The notes: a model not told the origin generated them from the sequence alone. A stretch of DNA of 64,000 nt from Acinetobacter corruptisaponis (GCF_030053775.1 NZ_CP125669.1:2413962-2477961); one strand, 5' to 3'. Counted from the first letter of the stretch, positions 48,325 through 58,518 are shown. Numbers and translations are program-made.

Positions 48325-49389
48325 ATGGCTGAACTAAATTCTACGCTGCAAGTGGGTGATTTCACGATTAAAAACCGTCTGGTTTTGGCACCCCTGACCA
48401 GAGCGCGCAGTGGGGCGGAGCGTATTCCAAATGACTTGATGGTGGAATATTACCAGCAACGTGCCAATGCAGGTTTAATCATTACTGAAGCAACGGTGAT
48501 TAGCCCAAAAGCGGTAGGTTATGCCAATACTCCAGGTTTATGGTCACAGGAACAGGCGCAGGCATGGCATAAAATTGTAGATGCGGTGCATGCACAGGGT
48601 TCAAAAATCGTGGTTCAGCTCTGGCATGTCGGACGTATTTCGCACCCAGACTTGTTGGATGGCGACACGCCAGTGGCGCCGAGTGCAATCCAGCCCGCAG
48701 GTGAAGTGAGCCTGCTTCGTCCAAAACGTCCTTTTGTCACGCCTCGTGCTTTATCGCATGAAGAAATTCAGGATATTGTCGCGCAATATAAGAATGCTGC
48801 TGAACTTGCCAAAGCGTCTGGTTTTGACGGTGTTGAGCTACATGCGGCCAATGGCTACCTGATTGACCAGTTCCTGCAAAGTTCAACCAATAGACGTGAA
48901 GATGAATACGGTGGTTCAATTGAAAACCGCGCCCGTTTACTTCTACAGGTGGTTGATGCCTTTATTGAAGTATGGGGTGCGGGTCGAGTTGGTGTGCATC
49001 TGGCACCGCGTGGTGATTCGCATGACATGGGTGATGACAATCCACTGGCTACGTTTGGTTATGTGGTTGAACAGCTTGATCAGCGCAATGTTGCCTTTAT
49101 TTTCACCCGTGAATATGAGGCGAAAGATAGCCTGCAACCACAACTTCGCCCTAAATTTAAAGGCGTTTGGATTGCCAATGAAAACTTAACTGCCGAATCA
49201 GCGAATCGTATTTTGGCTACTGGGCAGGCGGATGCAGTTTCATTTGGTAAACCTTATATTGCCAATCCTGATTTATTGGAACGTCTGGAAAATGATTTGC
49301 CTTTAAATCAAATTCAGTTCGAAACTTTATATGGTGCAGGTGCAGAAGGTTATACCGATTATCCTGTTTTTGAACAACTGGAAGCATAG
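48325..49389 (+). CDS. Old-yellow-enzyme family alkene reductase (NemA-like)
   Basis: A 354-residue FMN-dependent ene-reductase acting on electrophilic alkenes such as N-ethylmaleimide, quinones or nitro compounds. Motifs: the FMN-binding LAPLTRARSG, WHVGRISHP, substrate-binding FDGVELHAANGYLIDQFLQ with the His/Asn pair, and FGKPYIANPDLLERL. It is downstream of an ArsR-family gene with cysteines, matching the common pairing of OYE genes with electrophile-sensing repressors. Confidence 0.9.
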   Translation: MAELNSTLQVGDFTIKNRLVLAPLTRARSGAERIPNDLMVEYYQQRANAGLIITEATVISPKAVGYANTPGLWSQEQAQAWHKIVDAVHAQGSKIVVQLWHVGRISHPDLLDGDTPVAPSAIQPAGEVSLLRPKRPFVTPRALSHEEIQDIVAQYKNAAELAKASGFDGVELHAANGYLIDQFLQSSTNRREDEYGGSIENRARLLLQVVDAFIEVWGAGRVGVHLAPRGDSHDMGDDNPLATFGYVVEQLDQRNVAFIFTREYEAKDSLQPQLRPKFKGVWIANENLTAESANRILATGQADAVSFGKPYIANPDLLERLENDLPLNQIQFETLYGAGAEGYTDYPVFEQLEA

Positions 49390-49446
49390 GCTGCGTTTTT
49401 ATTCGGCATGGTTTCGATCATGCCCTGTATCATTCTCATAAAAATA

Positions 49447-49490
49447 TGAATATCGGGTGGATGATGATCTGCCCGATATTCATTTAATTT
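49447..49490 (+). terminator. Terminator after OYE gene
   Basis: A perfect 11-bp stem TGAATATCGGG / CCCGATATTCA with a 14-base loop is followed by TTTAATTTT. The convergent minus-strand gene ends at the same place. Confidence 0.75.
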
Positions 49491-50506
49491 TAAGTCTTGC
49501 TTTGCTGCACTACCGCCTGTTCACTTCGATTCTTATAAAAATCCAGAATCACATTGGAAAAATCATGCACCATCAGTTGCGCAACACGATTGGCATAGAA
49601 ATTCACTTCGGTACTGATGCGATAGTCTATTTTTAAGGTCACTCTGGTTTGTTGCGGATTGATTGGGGTCAGTTCAAAAGAGGTATATTTAAGATCAAAA
49701 TACTTCCCTCCAATACTGACATGATCATCCAGCGCACCTTTGGGAATTGAATCTGGCGCAAAGCGATAGGTCCAGCTTAAATATTGGTTCGGTTTGGACT
49801 GCTGGATGATTTCATCAAAATGAATATCTTTTTGCCAGGTCGAATAGCGAATCAGCCCCTCATCTGTGGTTTTGGTGATGCCTGAAACAGGATAGGGCAC
49901 ACCGATGGAATACAGCAGGCTAGGTTTAAATTCCTCTGGTCGAATATCATGTGCATGGTTAAGCTGATACCAAATCACTTCAGCAGGTGCATCAACCACA
50001 ATGCTTTTTTCCACCTGATCATAATGCAGTTGGGTTTTCTCTGGTAAGGTCAGCAGGATAAAAGGCAGCAAGGCAATGCTATAAATGGCTTTATTCGGTT
50101 TCCAGATAAAATGACACAGCCATTTCATCACGGCCGCACCCAGTAGCATGCCCACAAATAAAATCGGGGTCATGATCGCCACACAAATCGCACCCTCATG
50201 CAGCACAATGATGGCAAATAGCAGCAACACCACCAGAAAAATACAAACCACTTTAAAGGACTGTACAAAGGAAACTGCATGCTGATAGTTCTGGATATAG
50301 GCGATCAATGCCCCAATGATAAACGGAACACCGATCAGGAAACTGGCGGTCATCAGCGCTTCAAGATGACTGGCAAACAATGCCCATAGGCAGCACAGTA
50401 GCGCCAACAACAAGAAAGGCAGCATGACTTTAATCGGGCTACGTGCTGGGTAATGACTTTTTTCTGGTTGGGGTGGTCTAATCTGGTCGGACCAATCAGG
50501 CTGCAT
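49490..50506 (-). CDS. Membrane protein with C-terminal SRPBCC (START-like) domain
   Basis: A 338-residue protein. The first part has a polar ~25-residue tail and about five membrane helices (MLPFLLLALLCCLWALF; SFLIGVPFIIGALIAYI; VVCIFLVVLLLFAII; AIMTPILFVGMLLGAAV; SIALLPFILL). From ~residue 155 it becomes an SRPBCC fold: EKSIVVDAPAEVIWYQLNH is the typical first strand and helix. Such domains bind lipids or polyketides. The ATG at 50506 is chosen over an in-frame TTG 12 bases earlier. Function unknown. Confidence 0.75.
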   Translation of the reverse strand: MQPDWSDQIRPPQPEKSHYPARSPIKVMLPFLLLALLCCLWALFASHLEALMTASFLIGVPFIIGALIAYIQNYQHAVSFVQSFKVVCIFLVVLLLFAIIVLHEGAICVAIMTPILFVGMLLGAAVMKWLCHFIWKPNKAIYSIALLPFILLTLPEKTQLHYDQVEKSIVVDAPAEVIWYQLNHAHDIRPEEFKPSLLYSIGVPYPVSGITKTTDEGLIRYSTWQKDIHFDEIIQQSKPNQYLSWTYRFAPDSIPKGALDDHVSIGGKYFDLKYTSFELTPINPQQTRVTLKIDYRISTEVNFYANRVAQLMVHDFSNVILDFYKNRSEQAVVQQSKT

Positions 50507-50659
50507 GGTTTTTCTCAAAGCTATTCTTGTTGGTGTATTAGCCTATCATTTTTTGTTTCAGCCGATTGGGTCAATGGTCGTTTCCACAATTATAAATTGT
50601 CAAAACCCCATCAATTTCCGCATAATGGGCTGAGATGAAATGGTAATGTATGGTCTAGG

Positions 50660-51976
50660 ATGGCGCAGACACAGACAACACGACAAACCCCGTTCTGGTA
50701 TAACTTTTTACTGGCGTGTCTCAAGCCGCTCTATCGCTGGAAAATAAGACAACGGGCGGAAAATGAGGTGCTGTTCCAGCAGGAATCTATCGAGCGTTTC
50801 GGGCCTTTCCAGCCACCTAAAAATGTCAATGCAATCTGGTTTCATGTCGTGTCAGTGGGTGAAACCAATGCTGCACAGCCCTTGATTGAGCATTATTTAA
50901 AACAAGGTCATCCTGTGTTGGTGACCAATACCACCAAGACAGGACAGGCACGAGCCAAGTCATTATTTGCTGAAAAATATTCAAATTTATTTCAGGCAGT
51001 ATATTTGCCAGTTGATCAGAAAACTTTGCTTAGACAATTTTTCGATCTCTACCGACCTCGACTGTTGGCTTTGGTCGAAACCGAAATCTGGCCAAATTTG
51101 ATTGCGGAAGCACGGCAGCAAAATATTCCATGTATCTTGCTGAATGCCCGACTTTCTGAAAAATCGGCCAAAGGTTATGGCAAGGTTCCCCGCCTTGCCC
51201 AGCCGATGTTGCAGCAACTGACTTGGTTGTTGGCACAGGATGCAGCCACACAACAGCGTTATGTGGCTTTAGGCTTGGATCAGGCCAAAAGTCAGGTGGT
51301 GGGCAATATCAAGTTTGATATTGAAGCACCATCACACTATATCCAGCAGGCGGAACAATTGAAACAGCAGTGGCAATTGGCGGATCGTCAGGTGATCACA
51401 TTGGCAAGTACCCATGCGCCTGAAGAAGAAAACCTGTTAAAACAATTACAAGCTCATTTAAATGCAAATCCGAATTTACTCTGTATTGTGGTGCCCCGTC
51501 ATCCTGAACGCTTTGATGAAGTCTATAATGTCTGCCAGCGTTTAGGTTTAAATACCCAACGCCGTAGTCTTCAACAGATGATTCAGCCCGATACACAAGT
51601 CTTTCTTGCCGATAGTATGGGCGAGATGTGGCTATGGTATAGCTTAAGTCAAGTTTGTTTTGTCGGTGGTTCACTGAATGAACCAGGCGGTGGACACAAT
51701 ATTCTGGAACCGATGGTATTGAATGTCCCAACGGTGGTTGGCCCTCGCTATTTTAATTTCCAGAGTATTGTTGATGAGTTTGTGGCAGCACAGGGGATTT
51801 TGGTTGGAGAAAATGCAGCACAAGTAGCACAGCAACTTTTAAGCTGTCTGGATGATTCAGCCCAGACCCAGCAACTGGTTGCTCATGCCCAGCAGGTGTT
51901 GCAGCGCAATAAAGGCTCGCTACAAAAACATATCCAGTTGCTTGACCACTATTTACAGCAAACCGCATCATCATGA
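50660..51976 (+). CDS. waaA: 3-deoxy-D-manno-octulosonic acid transferase
   Basis: WaaA (KdtA) transfers Kdo from CMP-Kdo to the lipid A precursor at the inner membrane. The 438-residue GT30 enzyme has VSVGETNAAQPLIEHYL, LVETEIWPNLIAEARQQNIP (with the catalytic Glu region), LNARLSEKSAKGY and the CMP-Kdo-binding FVGGSLNEPGGGHNILEP. The stop overlaps the rsmE start by 4 bases (ATGA). With lpxC, it is the second lipid A gene in the window. Confidence 0.95.
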   Translation: MAQTQTTRQTPFWYNFLLACLKPLYRWKIRQRAENEVLFQQESIERFGPFQPPKNVNAIWFHVVSVGETNAAQPLIEHYLKQGHPVLVTNTTKTGQARAKSLFAEKYSNLFQAVYLPVDQKTLLRQFFDLYRPRLLALVETEIWPNLIAEARQQNIPCILLNARLSEKSAKGYGKVPRLAQPMLQQLTWLLAQDAATQQRYVALGLDQAKSQVVGNIKFDIEAPSHYIQQAEQLKQQWQLADRQVITLASTHAPEEENLLKQLQAHLNANPNLLCIVVPRHPERFDEVYNVCQRLGLNTQRRSLQQMIQPDTQVFLADSMGEMWLWYSLSQVCFVGGSLNEPGGGHNILEPMVLNVPTVVGPRYFNFQSIVDEFVAAQGILVGENAAQVAQQLLSCLDDSAQTQQLVAHAQQVLQRNKGSLQKHIQLLDHYLQQTASS

Positions 51977-52680
51977 ATATTGTTTTACTTGAAGCTGAAC
52001 AAACCCAATCCGAGTTCTGGAAAATTGAAAATCCAAGACAACTGCAACATTTAAGCCAGCATATTCAGTTAAATGCTGGAGATACCTTAAAGGTCGGTAT
52101 TCGCAATGGTCAGCGCCATCTCACGGAAGTTGTAACGATTTCAGGGCAACATATTGTACTCAGGCCGATTCAGGCCGAAGCCTTACCTGCAAAGTTGCCT
52201 GTGCATTTGATTTTGGCCTTGCCACGTCCCAAGGTGTTGCGTCGTATCATCATGGATGCGGTGACTTTGGGCGTGGAGCGAATTAGCCTGATTCATAGCT
52301 ATCGGGTGGATAAGAGTTATTGGCAAAGCCCATTTTTACAGCAACTCAATGATTATGTAACGCTGGGGCTGGAACAGGCGGGCGACACCATCGAACCAGA
52401 AATCCAGCTTTATAAAAGGTTTAAACCTTTTGTTGAGGATATATTGCCAAGCTTTATTTCAGGACAACGGCCCGCCTATGTGGCGCATCCCTATGCAGAA
52501 CAGCAGATGCCATATGCAATCCAGCATTCATGTAGCCTGATCATTGGGCCAGAAGGCGGCTTTATTCCCTATGAGGTCGATTTGCTGCAAAAAAATGGTT
52601 GCCAGGCCATGAGCCTTGGCAACCGAATTTTGCGTACTGAAACAGCGGTATCGTCTATTTTAGGTCGGTTGTTTGTCTGA
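51973..52680 (+). CDS. rsmE: 16S rRNA m3U1498 methyltransferase
   Basis: RsmE methylates U1498 of 16S rRNA. The 235-residue SPOUT enzyme has an N-terminal PUA-like domain, LALPRPKVLRRIIMDAVTLGV in the knot region, and the SAM-binding SLIIGPEGGFIPYEVDLL and SLGNRILRTETAVSS. It is translationally coupled to waaA. Its last 21 bases overlap the 3' end of the convergent MscS-type gene. Confidence 0.95.
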   Translation: MNIVLLEAEQTQSEFWKIENPRQLQHLSQHIQLNAGDTLKVGIRNGQRHLTEVVTISGQHIVLRPIQAEALPAKLPVHLILALPRPKVLRRIIMDAVTLGVERISLIHSYRVDKSYWQSPFLQQLNDYVTLGLEQAGDTIEPEIQLYKRFKPFVEDILPSFISGQRPAYVAHPYAEQQMPYAIQHSCSLIIGPEGGFIPYEVDLLQKNGCQAMSLGNRILRTETAVSSILGRLFV

Positions 52681-53637
52681 ACGCTCGGCGTTGTCCGACT
52701 GATCGCCACGATCGACTTTTACTTCCTGTACAGGGTAGGGAATTGAGATACCCTGTTCATCAAAGGCTGCCACCACCAGTTCCTGAATCTCGCTGATTGA
52801 GGTTCCAGTTGAGGTTTCGGTGGTGTTGACCCACCAGCGTACCGTCAGGTTAATCGAGAAGTCTGCCAGTGCGGTAACATTCACTGAAAAGGCAGGCTGA
52901 CTCAGCACGTTACGGTTATGGTCCAGAATCTTCAGGATAATGTCCTTGGCCTGCTGGATATTGTCTTCATAGCCAATGCCGACCATAAACTCACAACGGC
53001 GGCGCTGGTAGGCATTGTTCACTGTCACGGCACTGGTATAGACCGTCGCATTGGGAATGACGATACGGCGACCATCTGGAGAACGCAGGAATGTGGCACG
53101 AATCTGGATATCCTCAACATTGCCCTCCATGCCATTCACCACAATGTCATCACCAATGCGGAAAGGTTCCCCCAGTAAAATCAGTACGCCTGAAAGTAAA
53201 TTCTGGAAGATATCCTTAAATGCGAAACCAATGGCGACCGAACCAATCCCCAGTGCCCCAATCAGTTGGCTTGGGGTAAAGCCTGGAATGGCAATCACCA
53301 GCGCGATCAGGAAACCAAAGAACAGGATAAAGGTGCTGCCGACCCGATTTAGTACCAGTACCAGGTTCTGGCGGGTGTAGCTGCGATTTTCCAGCGTTTT
53401 GCGAATAAAGAACTTAAACAGCTTGGTCAACAGCCAAAAAATGATAAACACCGCAATGGCGATGCAGATATAGGGAACCCGCTGCCAGAAACTGTCGATG
53501 ATCTTGTCAATCGTGGTATAGGCATCATGGTATTTTTCAGTATGGGCCAATACAGTCTGCGTGGTTTTGGCACCTGCCTGCTGGATCAGTTCACCTGTGT
53601 CCTTGGCGACATTGGTCAGTGTTGTTTGTTCATTTGC
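52660..53637 (-). CDS. Small-conductance mechanosensitive channel (MscS family)
   Basis: An MscS-type channel that releases solutes on hypo-osmotic shock. From the GTG at 53637 it is 325 residues (M/V-ANEQTTLTNVAKDTGEL); a TTG at 53685 would add 16. Three membrane helices are seen; the pore helix TM3 is GALGIGSVAIGFAFKDIFQNLLSG, followed by the beta domain with FRIGDDIVVNGMEGNVEDI and RSPDGRRIVIPNATVYTSAV. A short acidic C-terminus overlaps rsmE on the other strand. Confidence 0.9.
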   Translation of the reverse strand, partial: ANEQTTLTNVAKDTGELIQQAGAKTTQTVLAHTEKYHDAYTTIDKIIDSFWQRVPYICIAIAVFIIFWLLTKLFKFFIRKTLENRSYTRQNLVLVLNRVGSTFILFFGFLIALVIAIPGFTPSQLIGALGIGSVAIGFAFKDIFQNLLSGVLILLGEPFRIGDDIVVNGMEGNVEDIQIRATFLRSPDGRRIVIPNATVYTSAVTVNNAYQRRRCEFMVGIGYEDNIQQAKDIILKILDHNRNVLSQPAFSVNVTALADFSINLTVRWWVNTTETSTGTSISEIQELVVAAFDEQGISIPYPVQEVKVDRGDQSDNAERSDKQPT

Positions 53638-53756
53638 CACAGAAAAATCTCTATTTCGCAAAGTGGGAATGGAAAGGGGAAGCAATCATAATGAATTTAT
53701 CGCAAATATGCATGTAAAGTTCAGTTGTTGTTTCACCCCACTTATGCTCTGGAAAC

Positions 53757-54329
53757 CTAGAAGTATCCAGTTGTGTTCTGAATCATTTGTGTTGGCCCCT
53801 CCCATAAGTCTGGGCTGGCAAAGTAATAGAAAAACACGAAGATAAACAGCATCATCAAGATACTCAGGATGATCATGATCCATGCCAGCAGCTTTTCCCA
53901 TGTGGTGGATGGACGGACATCACCATAATCATTGCGATAGGGCGTACCTGGCGCAAGCAACACATAGAAAGTAAACAGCAACTGGATAAGGGGAACGAGC
54001 AGCAGCAGGCTTAGCCAGCCTGTCTTGTTGAGGTCATGTAGACGACGAATCAGGAAAACAATCTGGAAATAAACCGTTGCAAACCACAGAGCAATCATGG
54101 CGAATATCATAAGGCCTGGAAATGCAGAAAGCATGGGAGTGTCCAGATTGACATTGTGAATACTGACAATGCCAGTGAACAGCATAAGGAAGATCAAAAC
54201 CGCCATGCAGGTCAGGCTGAGCAGGCCATACCAGCCCAGATAGCTGAGTCGGTTAAACCGCCCCTTGGCGGATAAGGGATGGTCATTGATGGGCTGTGTC
54301 TGGGAGGAGAGTGGGGGATTCAACATCAT
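53757..54329 (-). CDS. DUF805 membrane protein
   Basis: A 190-residue inner-membrane protein of the DUF805 family. It has the family entry motif KGRFNRLSYLGWYGLLSL, four membrane helices and the signature RRLHDLNKTGWLSLLLLVPL. The PGTPYRNDYGDVRPS loop and a fourth helix follow. Function is not established for the family. The ATG at 54329 is directly followed by a second ATG. Monocistronic. Confidence 0.85.
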   Translation of the reverse strand: MMLNPPLSSQTQPINDHPLSAKGRFNRLSYLGWYGLLSLTCMAVLIFLMLFTGIVSIHNVNLDTPMLSAFPGLMIFAMIALWFATVYFQIVFLIRRLHDLNKTGWLSLLLLVPLIQLLFTFYVLLAPGTPYRNDYGDVRPSTTWEKLLAWIMIILSILMMLFIFVFFYYFASPDLWEGPTQMIQNTTGYF

Positions 54330-54600
54330 ATTTTCCTATTTTTTGTTTATTAAATCTTTTAAGGTATGGGCAATGATCAAAATAATCACTTATTTTAAAA
54401 ACAAAAAGCATAGACAAGCAGTTCAAATTTAAATTATTTTGAGTAAATTTTTGAAAATAAACTGATCGTAACATTCCTACGACCAAAGCCGCATTGTTTA
54501 GTCTTGTAAATGGTGTCCATACTGCAAGAGAGAACAAAACATACCAGAAGAATAGATGTGATCATCTAGGGTATGAAATAAAAAACCAAGGAAGTAAGCT

Positions 54601-56544
54601 ATGAAAGAAATCTACCCAGTGCCTGATAAATTCAAAGAAACGGCAAGAATCTCGGAAGCAGACTATTTCAAACGTTACCAGCATTCCATTGAGCAGCCTG
54701 AAGCATTTTGGGCGGAAGAAGCGCAAAAGATTGACTGGATTAAGCCCTTTACCCAAGTCAAGAATACCAGTTTTAGTCAGGATGACTTCAAGATTGAATG
54801 GTTCGCCGATGGTGAGCTGAATGTCTCCGCAAACTGTCTGGACCGTCATCTCAAGGATAATCCATTAAAACCTGCCATTATCTGGGAAGGTGACCATCCA
54901 TCACGCCATAAAATCATCTCCTTTGCCGAGTTGCATGATGAGGTGTGCCGTTTTGCCAATGTGTTGAAGAAACAGGGTGTGGTGAAAGGTGACCGTGTGG
55001 TGCTGTACATGCCAATGGTGCCTGAAGCGGCGATTGCCATGCTGGCATGTGCCCGCATTGGTGCGGTGCACTGTGTGGTGTTCGGGGGGTTCTCGCCTGA
55101 TTCACTGGCAAGCCGTATTGAGGACAGCCAAGCCAAACTGGTGATTACCGCCGATGCGGGAATGCGTGGTGGCAAGCTGATCCCATTGAAGGAAAATGTT
55201 GACGCCGCCCTGGATATTCAGGGAACGGACAGTGTAGAGAACGTAATTGTGGTGCACCGTACAGGCAACCCGATTCAGTTCAATGAGGCGCGTGACATCT
55301 GGTATCACCTTGCCATTATGGAAGTGGATGAGCACTGTCCACCTGAGCCGATGAAGGCGGAAGACCCACTTTTCATCCTTTACACCTCTGGTTCAACAGG
55401 CAAGCCAAAAGGGGTGCTACATACCACGGGTGGTTATCTGGTCTACGTCAACACCACCTTTAGGGAAGTGTTTGACCTTAAAGAGGATGATGTGTACTGG
55501 TGTACCGCAGATGTGGGCTGGATTACAGGCCATAGCTACCTGCTATATGGCCCGCTCAGCAATGCCACCACAACGGTGATGTTTGAGGGGATTCCACAGT
55601 ATCCAACATGGGCGCGTATCGGCCATGTGATTGACAAGCACAATGTCACCATCCTCTATACCGCACCAACCGCCATTCGCGCCATGATGCGTGAGGGTGA
55701 TGCCTATGTGCGTGAAAGTGACCGCAGCAGCCTACGCCTGTTGGGTTCAGTTGGTGAGCCAATCAATCCAGAAGCGTGGAACTGGTACTATGAAGTCGTC
55801 GGTGAAAGCCGTTGCCCAATTGTGGATACATGGTGGCAGACTGAAACAGGTGGAATCCTGATCTCACCATTGCCAGGTGCAACCGCATTGAAACCAGGTT
55901 CGGCAACCCGCCCATTCTTTGGGGTGCAGCCTGCCCTTGTTGATGGTGAGGGCAATGAGCTGGAGGGTGCCAATGAGGGCAATCTGGTGATTAAAGACTC
56001 ATGGCCAGGCCAGATGCGAACCATCTGGGGCGATCCAGAGCGCTTTATTGAAGCCTACTTCTCCACCTTTAAAAACTGCTATTTCACTGGCGATGGTGCA
56101 CGCCGTGATGAAGATGGCTACTATTGGATTACTGGCCGTGTGGATGATGTCCTCAACGTTTCAGGTCACCGTTTAGGCACAGCCGAAATTGAAAGTGCTC
56201 TGGTTGCACATGAGGCGGTAGCAGAGGCTGCGGTAGTCGGAATGCCGCATGACATCAAGGGACAGGGGATTTGTACCTTTGTCACCTTACAGGCTGATGT
56301 GGCTGAATCGGAGGAATTGCGCAAGGAACTGGTCAACTGGGTGCGTAAGGTACTTGGGCCAGTGGCAACGCCTGATGCCTTGCACTGGGCACCTGCCTTG
56401 CCAAAAACCCGCTCAGGCAAGATTATGCGCCGTATCCTGAGAAAGATCGCCGCCAATGAACTGGATACACAGGGTGATACTTCAACCCTTGCTGAACCAG
56501 CAGTGGTGGATGCCCTCATTGCAACGGTTTATCCAGACAGATAA
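54601..56544 (+). CDS. acs: Acetyl-CoA synthetase
   Basis: Acs activates acetate to acetyl-CoA via acetyl-AMP. The 647-residue protein matches the usual length. AMP-binding motifs are [31 protein letters not shown] and [20 protein letters not shown]. The regulatory acetyl-lysine lies in [16 protein letters not shown] near the C-terminus. The ribosome binding site is AAGGAAG. It is close to a LuxR-type response regulator gene (57820) of the kind that controls acs in other proteobacteria. Confidence 0.96.
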   Translation: MKEIYPVPDKFKETARISEADYFKRYQHSIEQPEAFWAEEAQKIDWIKPFTQVKNTSFSQDDFKIEWFADGELNVSANCLDRHLKDNPLKPAIIWEGDHPSRHKIISFAELHDEVCRFANVLKKQGVVKGDRVVLYMPMVPEAAIAMLACARIGAVHCVVFGGFSPDSLASRIEDSQAKLVITADAGMRGGKLIPLKENVDAALDIQGTDSVENVIVVHRTGNPIQFNEARDIWYHLAIMEVDEHCPPEPMKAEDPLFILYTSGSTGKPKGVLHTTGGYLVYVNTTFREVFDLKEDDVYWCTADVGWITGHSYLLYGPLSNATTTVMFEGIPQYPTWARIGHVIDKHNVTILYTAPTAIRAMMREGDAYVRESDRSSLRLLGSVGEPINPEAWNWYYEVVGESRCPIVDTWWQTETGGILISPLPGATALKPGSATRPFFGVQPALVDGEGNELEGANEGNLVIKDSWPGQMRTIWGDPERFIEAYFSTFKNCYFTGDGARRDEDGYYWITGRVDDVLNVSGHRLGTAEIESALVAHEAVAEAAVVGMPHDIKGQGICTFVTLQADVAESEELRKELVNWVRKVLGPVATPDALHWAPALPKTRSGKIMRRILRKIAANELDTQGDTSTLAEPAVVDALIATVYPDR

Positions 56545-56565
56545 GCCTTACCCAAATAATAAAAG

Positions 56566-56596
56566 AAAAGAGCGTTCAAGTGAACGCTCTTTTTTA
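56566..56596. terminator. acs terminator
   Basis: A perfect 13-bp stem AAAAGAGCGTTCA / TGAACGCTCTTTT with a 2-base gap in the loop and a T6 tail. Confidence 0.93.
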
Positions 56597-56639
56597 TGAG
56601 CAGTGTTTAATGGTCAGCCAGGAAAGTTGAAACCTGCCG

Positions 56640-56671
56640 AAAATAAAAAGCCCCAAGCCGAGTCTTGGGGC
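56640..56671 (-). terminator. Terminator of the FMN reductase gene
   Basis: Read on the minus strand, GCCCCAAG / CTTGGGGC around a 6-base loop is followed by TTTTTATTTT, 59 bases past the reductase stop. Confidence 0.85.
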
Positions 56672-56729
56672 AATAATACTTGCCATTACTTTATTTTTCT
56701 TCTTATCAAGGCTAAAACCGCGTTATTGT

Positions 56730-57470
56730 TTATGCAACGTGGTTTAGATTTTTTTGTGGTTTTGGATGGAGGCGGGATTCTGCCGCATCCAGATCAGGTA
56801 CTGCCGCTGAGGGAAGCACATCCGCCTGTTCAATCTGTTTGTTAATGCCAAGATTCTGGTTGGCCTGTTCGGTTTTTGCCCTGGTTGCCGCCGCACGCTG
56901 ACCCTTGGCGGGTGCCCATTCCAGAATTGGCAGGGCACGTGCTACAGCCAGGGTCACACGGTCCGACAGTTGCTCACTTTTTACCGTGTATTCAGGTGTA
57001 AAATCGCGATCGGTGGCATATACACCAATCGGCAGGGTCTGTGCCTGAAAAAAGCTAAATAGCGGACGTAGCTGATGCTCCAGCACCAGTGCATGCCGAT
57101 CACTACCACCTGAAGCCGCCAGCAATACAGGAACATCGACTAAAGCAGTCTGTTCAACAAAGTCGAAGAAGTGTTTAAATAAACCAGTGAATGATGCACG
57201 GTAAACGGGTGTGCCTACAATCAGGGCATCTGCCGCCTCAACTGCGGCAAGGTCATCCTGTACACGCTGTGGCAGTTGGTTGCGGTAAATGGCGCCACCC
57301 AATAAAGGACCAATTTCACTGAGTTTAATGAAATGCACCTTAATGCTGATTGCTTCTGAAAGTTCATCAAGGATGGCCTGAATTAAACTTTCAGTTTTAG
57401 AGGGGCTATTTAGCCCCCCTGAAACGGCAACAATGTTGAGGGGAGTGGCGATTGTCTTATGATTTGGCAT
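56730..57470 (-). CDS. msuE: NAD(P)H-dependent FMN reductase (MsuE/SsuE family)
   Basis: A 246-residue flavodoxin-like reductase that supplies FMNH2 to a flavin monooxygenase, typically in alkanesulfonate use. Motifs: the phosphate-binding VAVSGGLNSPSKTESLI and VGTPVYRASFTGLFKHFFD, with LLAASGGSDRHALVLEHQLRP. The fold ends near residue 190, and a ~55-residue hydrophilic Ala/Gln-rich extension follows, longer than classical MsuE/SsuE. No monooxygenase or sulfonate transporter gene is adjacent, so the partner is unknown. Confidence 0.8.
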   Translation of the reverse strand: MPNHKTIATPLNIVAVSGGLNSPSKTESLIQAILDELSEAISIKVHFIKLSEIGPLLGGAIYRNQLPQRVQDDLAAVEAADALIVGTPVYRASFTGLFKHFFDFVEQTALVDVPVLLAASGGSDRHALVLEHQLRPLFSFFQAQTLPIGVYATDRDFTPEYTVKSEQLSDRVTLAVARALPILEWAPAKGQRAAATRAKTEQANQNLGINKQIEQADVLPSAAVPDLDAAESRLHPKPQKNLNHVA

Positions 57471-57819
57471 GGTCGGGCCTGGGCAGTTTTCCTGAATTGC
57501 CCCTATTTATCTACCTGAATATGCTGGCTGTAAAATAAGGAAATGCTGCAAGCTTATCTTTTTTATCGATATATCTAAAAATAACGATAGGCTTGAAGTT
57601 AGTTGATTTTAATTGCATGTTTCTATTCAATATTTCTTTAAGGGCTTTATTCTTGAATAAATAGGATATGGATTATATAAATATTCGATTTATTTTGCTG
57701 GAAAAGGAAATAAATCAGGTCTTGTGCTTGACCTGCGGTTTATTTAAAAATAGGCTAGGATAGATTGAATTTGAATAAACACAGTACATTGACGTACTTA
57801 CAGATTGCGTAAAGCGCTT
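57471..57819. other. AT-rich intergenic region between FMN reductase and response regulator
   Basis: A 349-base divergent promoter region. It holds two small hairpins: GGGCA / TGCCC (57481-57502) at the reductase end and AGTAC / GTACT (57783-57798), 22 bases before the regulator ATG. I see no ORF and no consensus promoter. Confidence 0.5.
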
Positions 57820-58470
57820 ATGAATATTTTAATTGTAGATGATCATCCCTTATTTAGACATGCGTTGATTCAAGCGGTTCGTTATAGCCTGCCACAGGCA
57901 CAGATTCAGGAAACGGCTGATGTTGACGAATTCTATGCACGGCTGGAGCATGGGGCGGAACCCGATCTGGTGTTGCTGGACCTGAATCTACCAGGCGCCT
58001 CAGGATTTTCTGCGCTGGTGTATGTACGGGCACAGTATCCAGCGATTCCGATCATTATTGTTTCTGCCCATGAAGAAGTGTCGATTATCCAGAGGGCAAT
58101 TGCACACGGGGCAATGGGATACATTCCAAAATCCTCACACCCCAGCCATATTGGCGAGGCCATTAAGCAGGTGCTGGAGGGTGAGATCTGGCTGCCACCG
58201 AATTTACCGACTCATGCTGGATTTGACCCAAGGGCTGCGGACGAAACCGCACTGGCAGAGCGTTTACAGTCACTGACCCCGCAGCAGTTCCGTGTGTTGA
58301 TGATGGTGGCTGAGGGGCTGCTGAATAAACAGATTGCCTATGACCTGGAAGTGTCCGAGGCAACCATCAAGGCGCATGTAACCGCCATTTTCCGTAAACT
58401 TGGCGTACAAAACCGTACTCAGGCAGTGCTGGCGATTAGTGCCTTAAATATCGAAGACAAGAAGATGTAG
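57820..58470 (+). CDS. LuxR/NarL-type response regulator (CrbR/ErdR-like candidate)
   Basis: A 216-residue two-component response regulator. The ATG at 57820 starts MNILIVDDHPLFRHAL. The receiver has the phospho-acceptor Asp in LVLLDLNLPGASGF and the conserved Lys in GYIPKSS. The C-terminal LuxR HTH is LTPQQFRVLMMVAEGLLNKQ followed by IAYDLEVSEATIKAHVTAIFRKLG. No histidine kinase is adjacent. Regulators of this type (CrbR, ErdR) activate acs in Vibrio, Shewanella and Pseudomonas, and acs lies 1.3 kb away, so control of acetate use is a reasonable inference. Confidence 0.85.
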   Translation: MNILIVDDHPLFRHALIQAVRYSLPQAQIQETADVDEFYARLEHGAEPDLVLLDLNLPGASGFSALVYVRAQYPAIPIIIVSAHEEVSIIQRAIAHGAMGYIPKSSHPSHIGEAIKQVLEGEIWLPPNLPTHAGFDPRAADETALAERLQSLTPQQFRVLMMVAEGLLNKQIAYDLEVSEATIKAHVTAIFRKLGVQNRTQAVLAISALNIEDKKM

Positions 58471-58518
58471 TCGAGAGCAGGTGAGAACTGAATGACTTTT
58501 CCAATTCTCCCTAAAATA

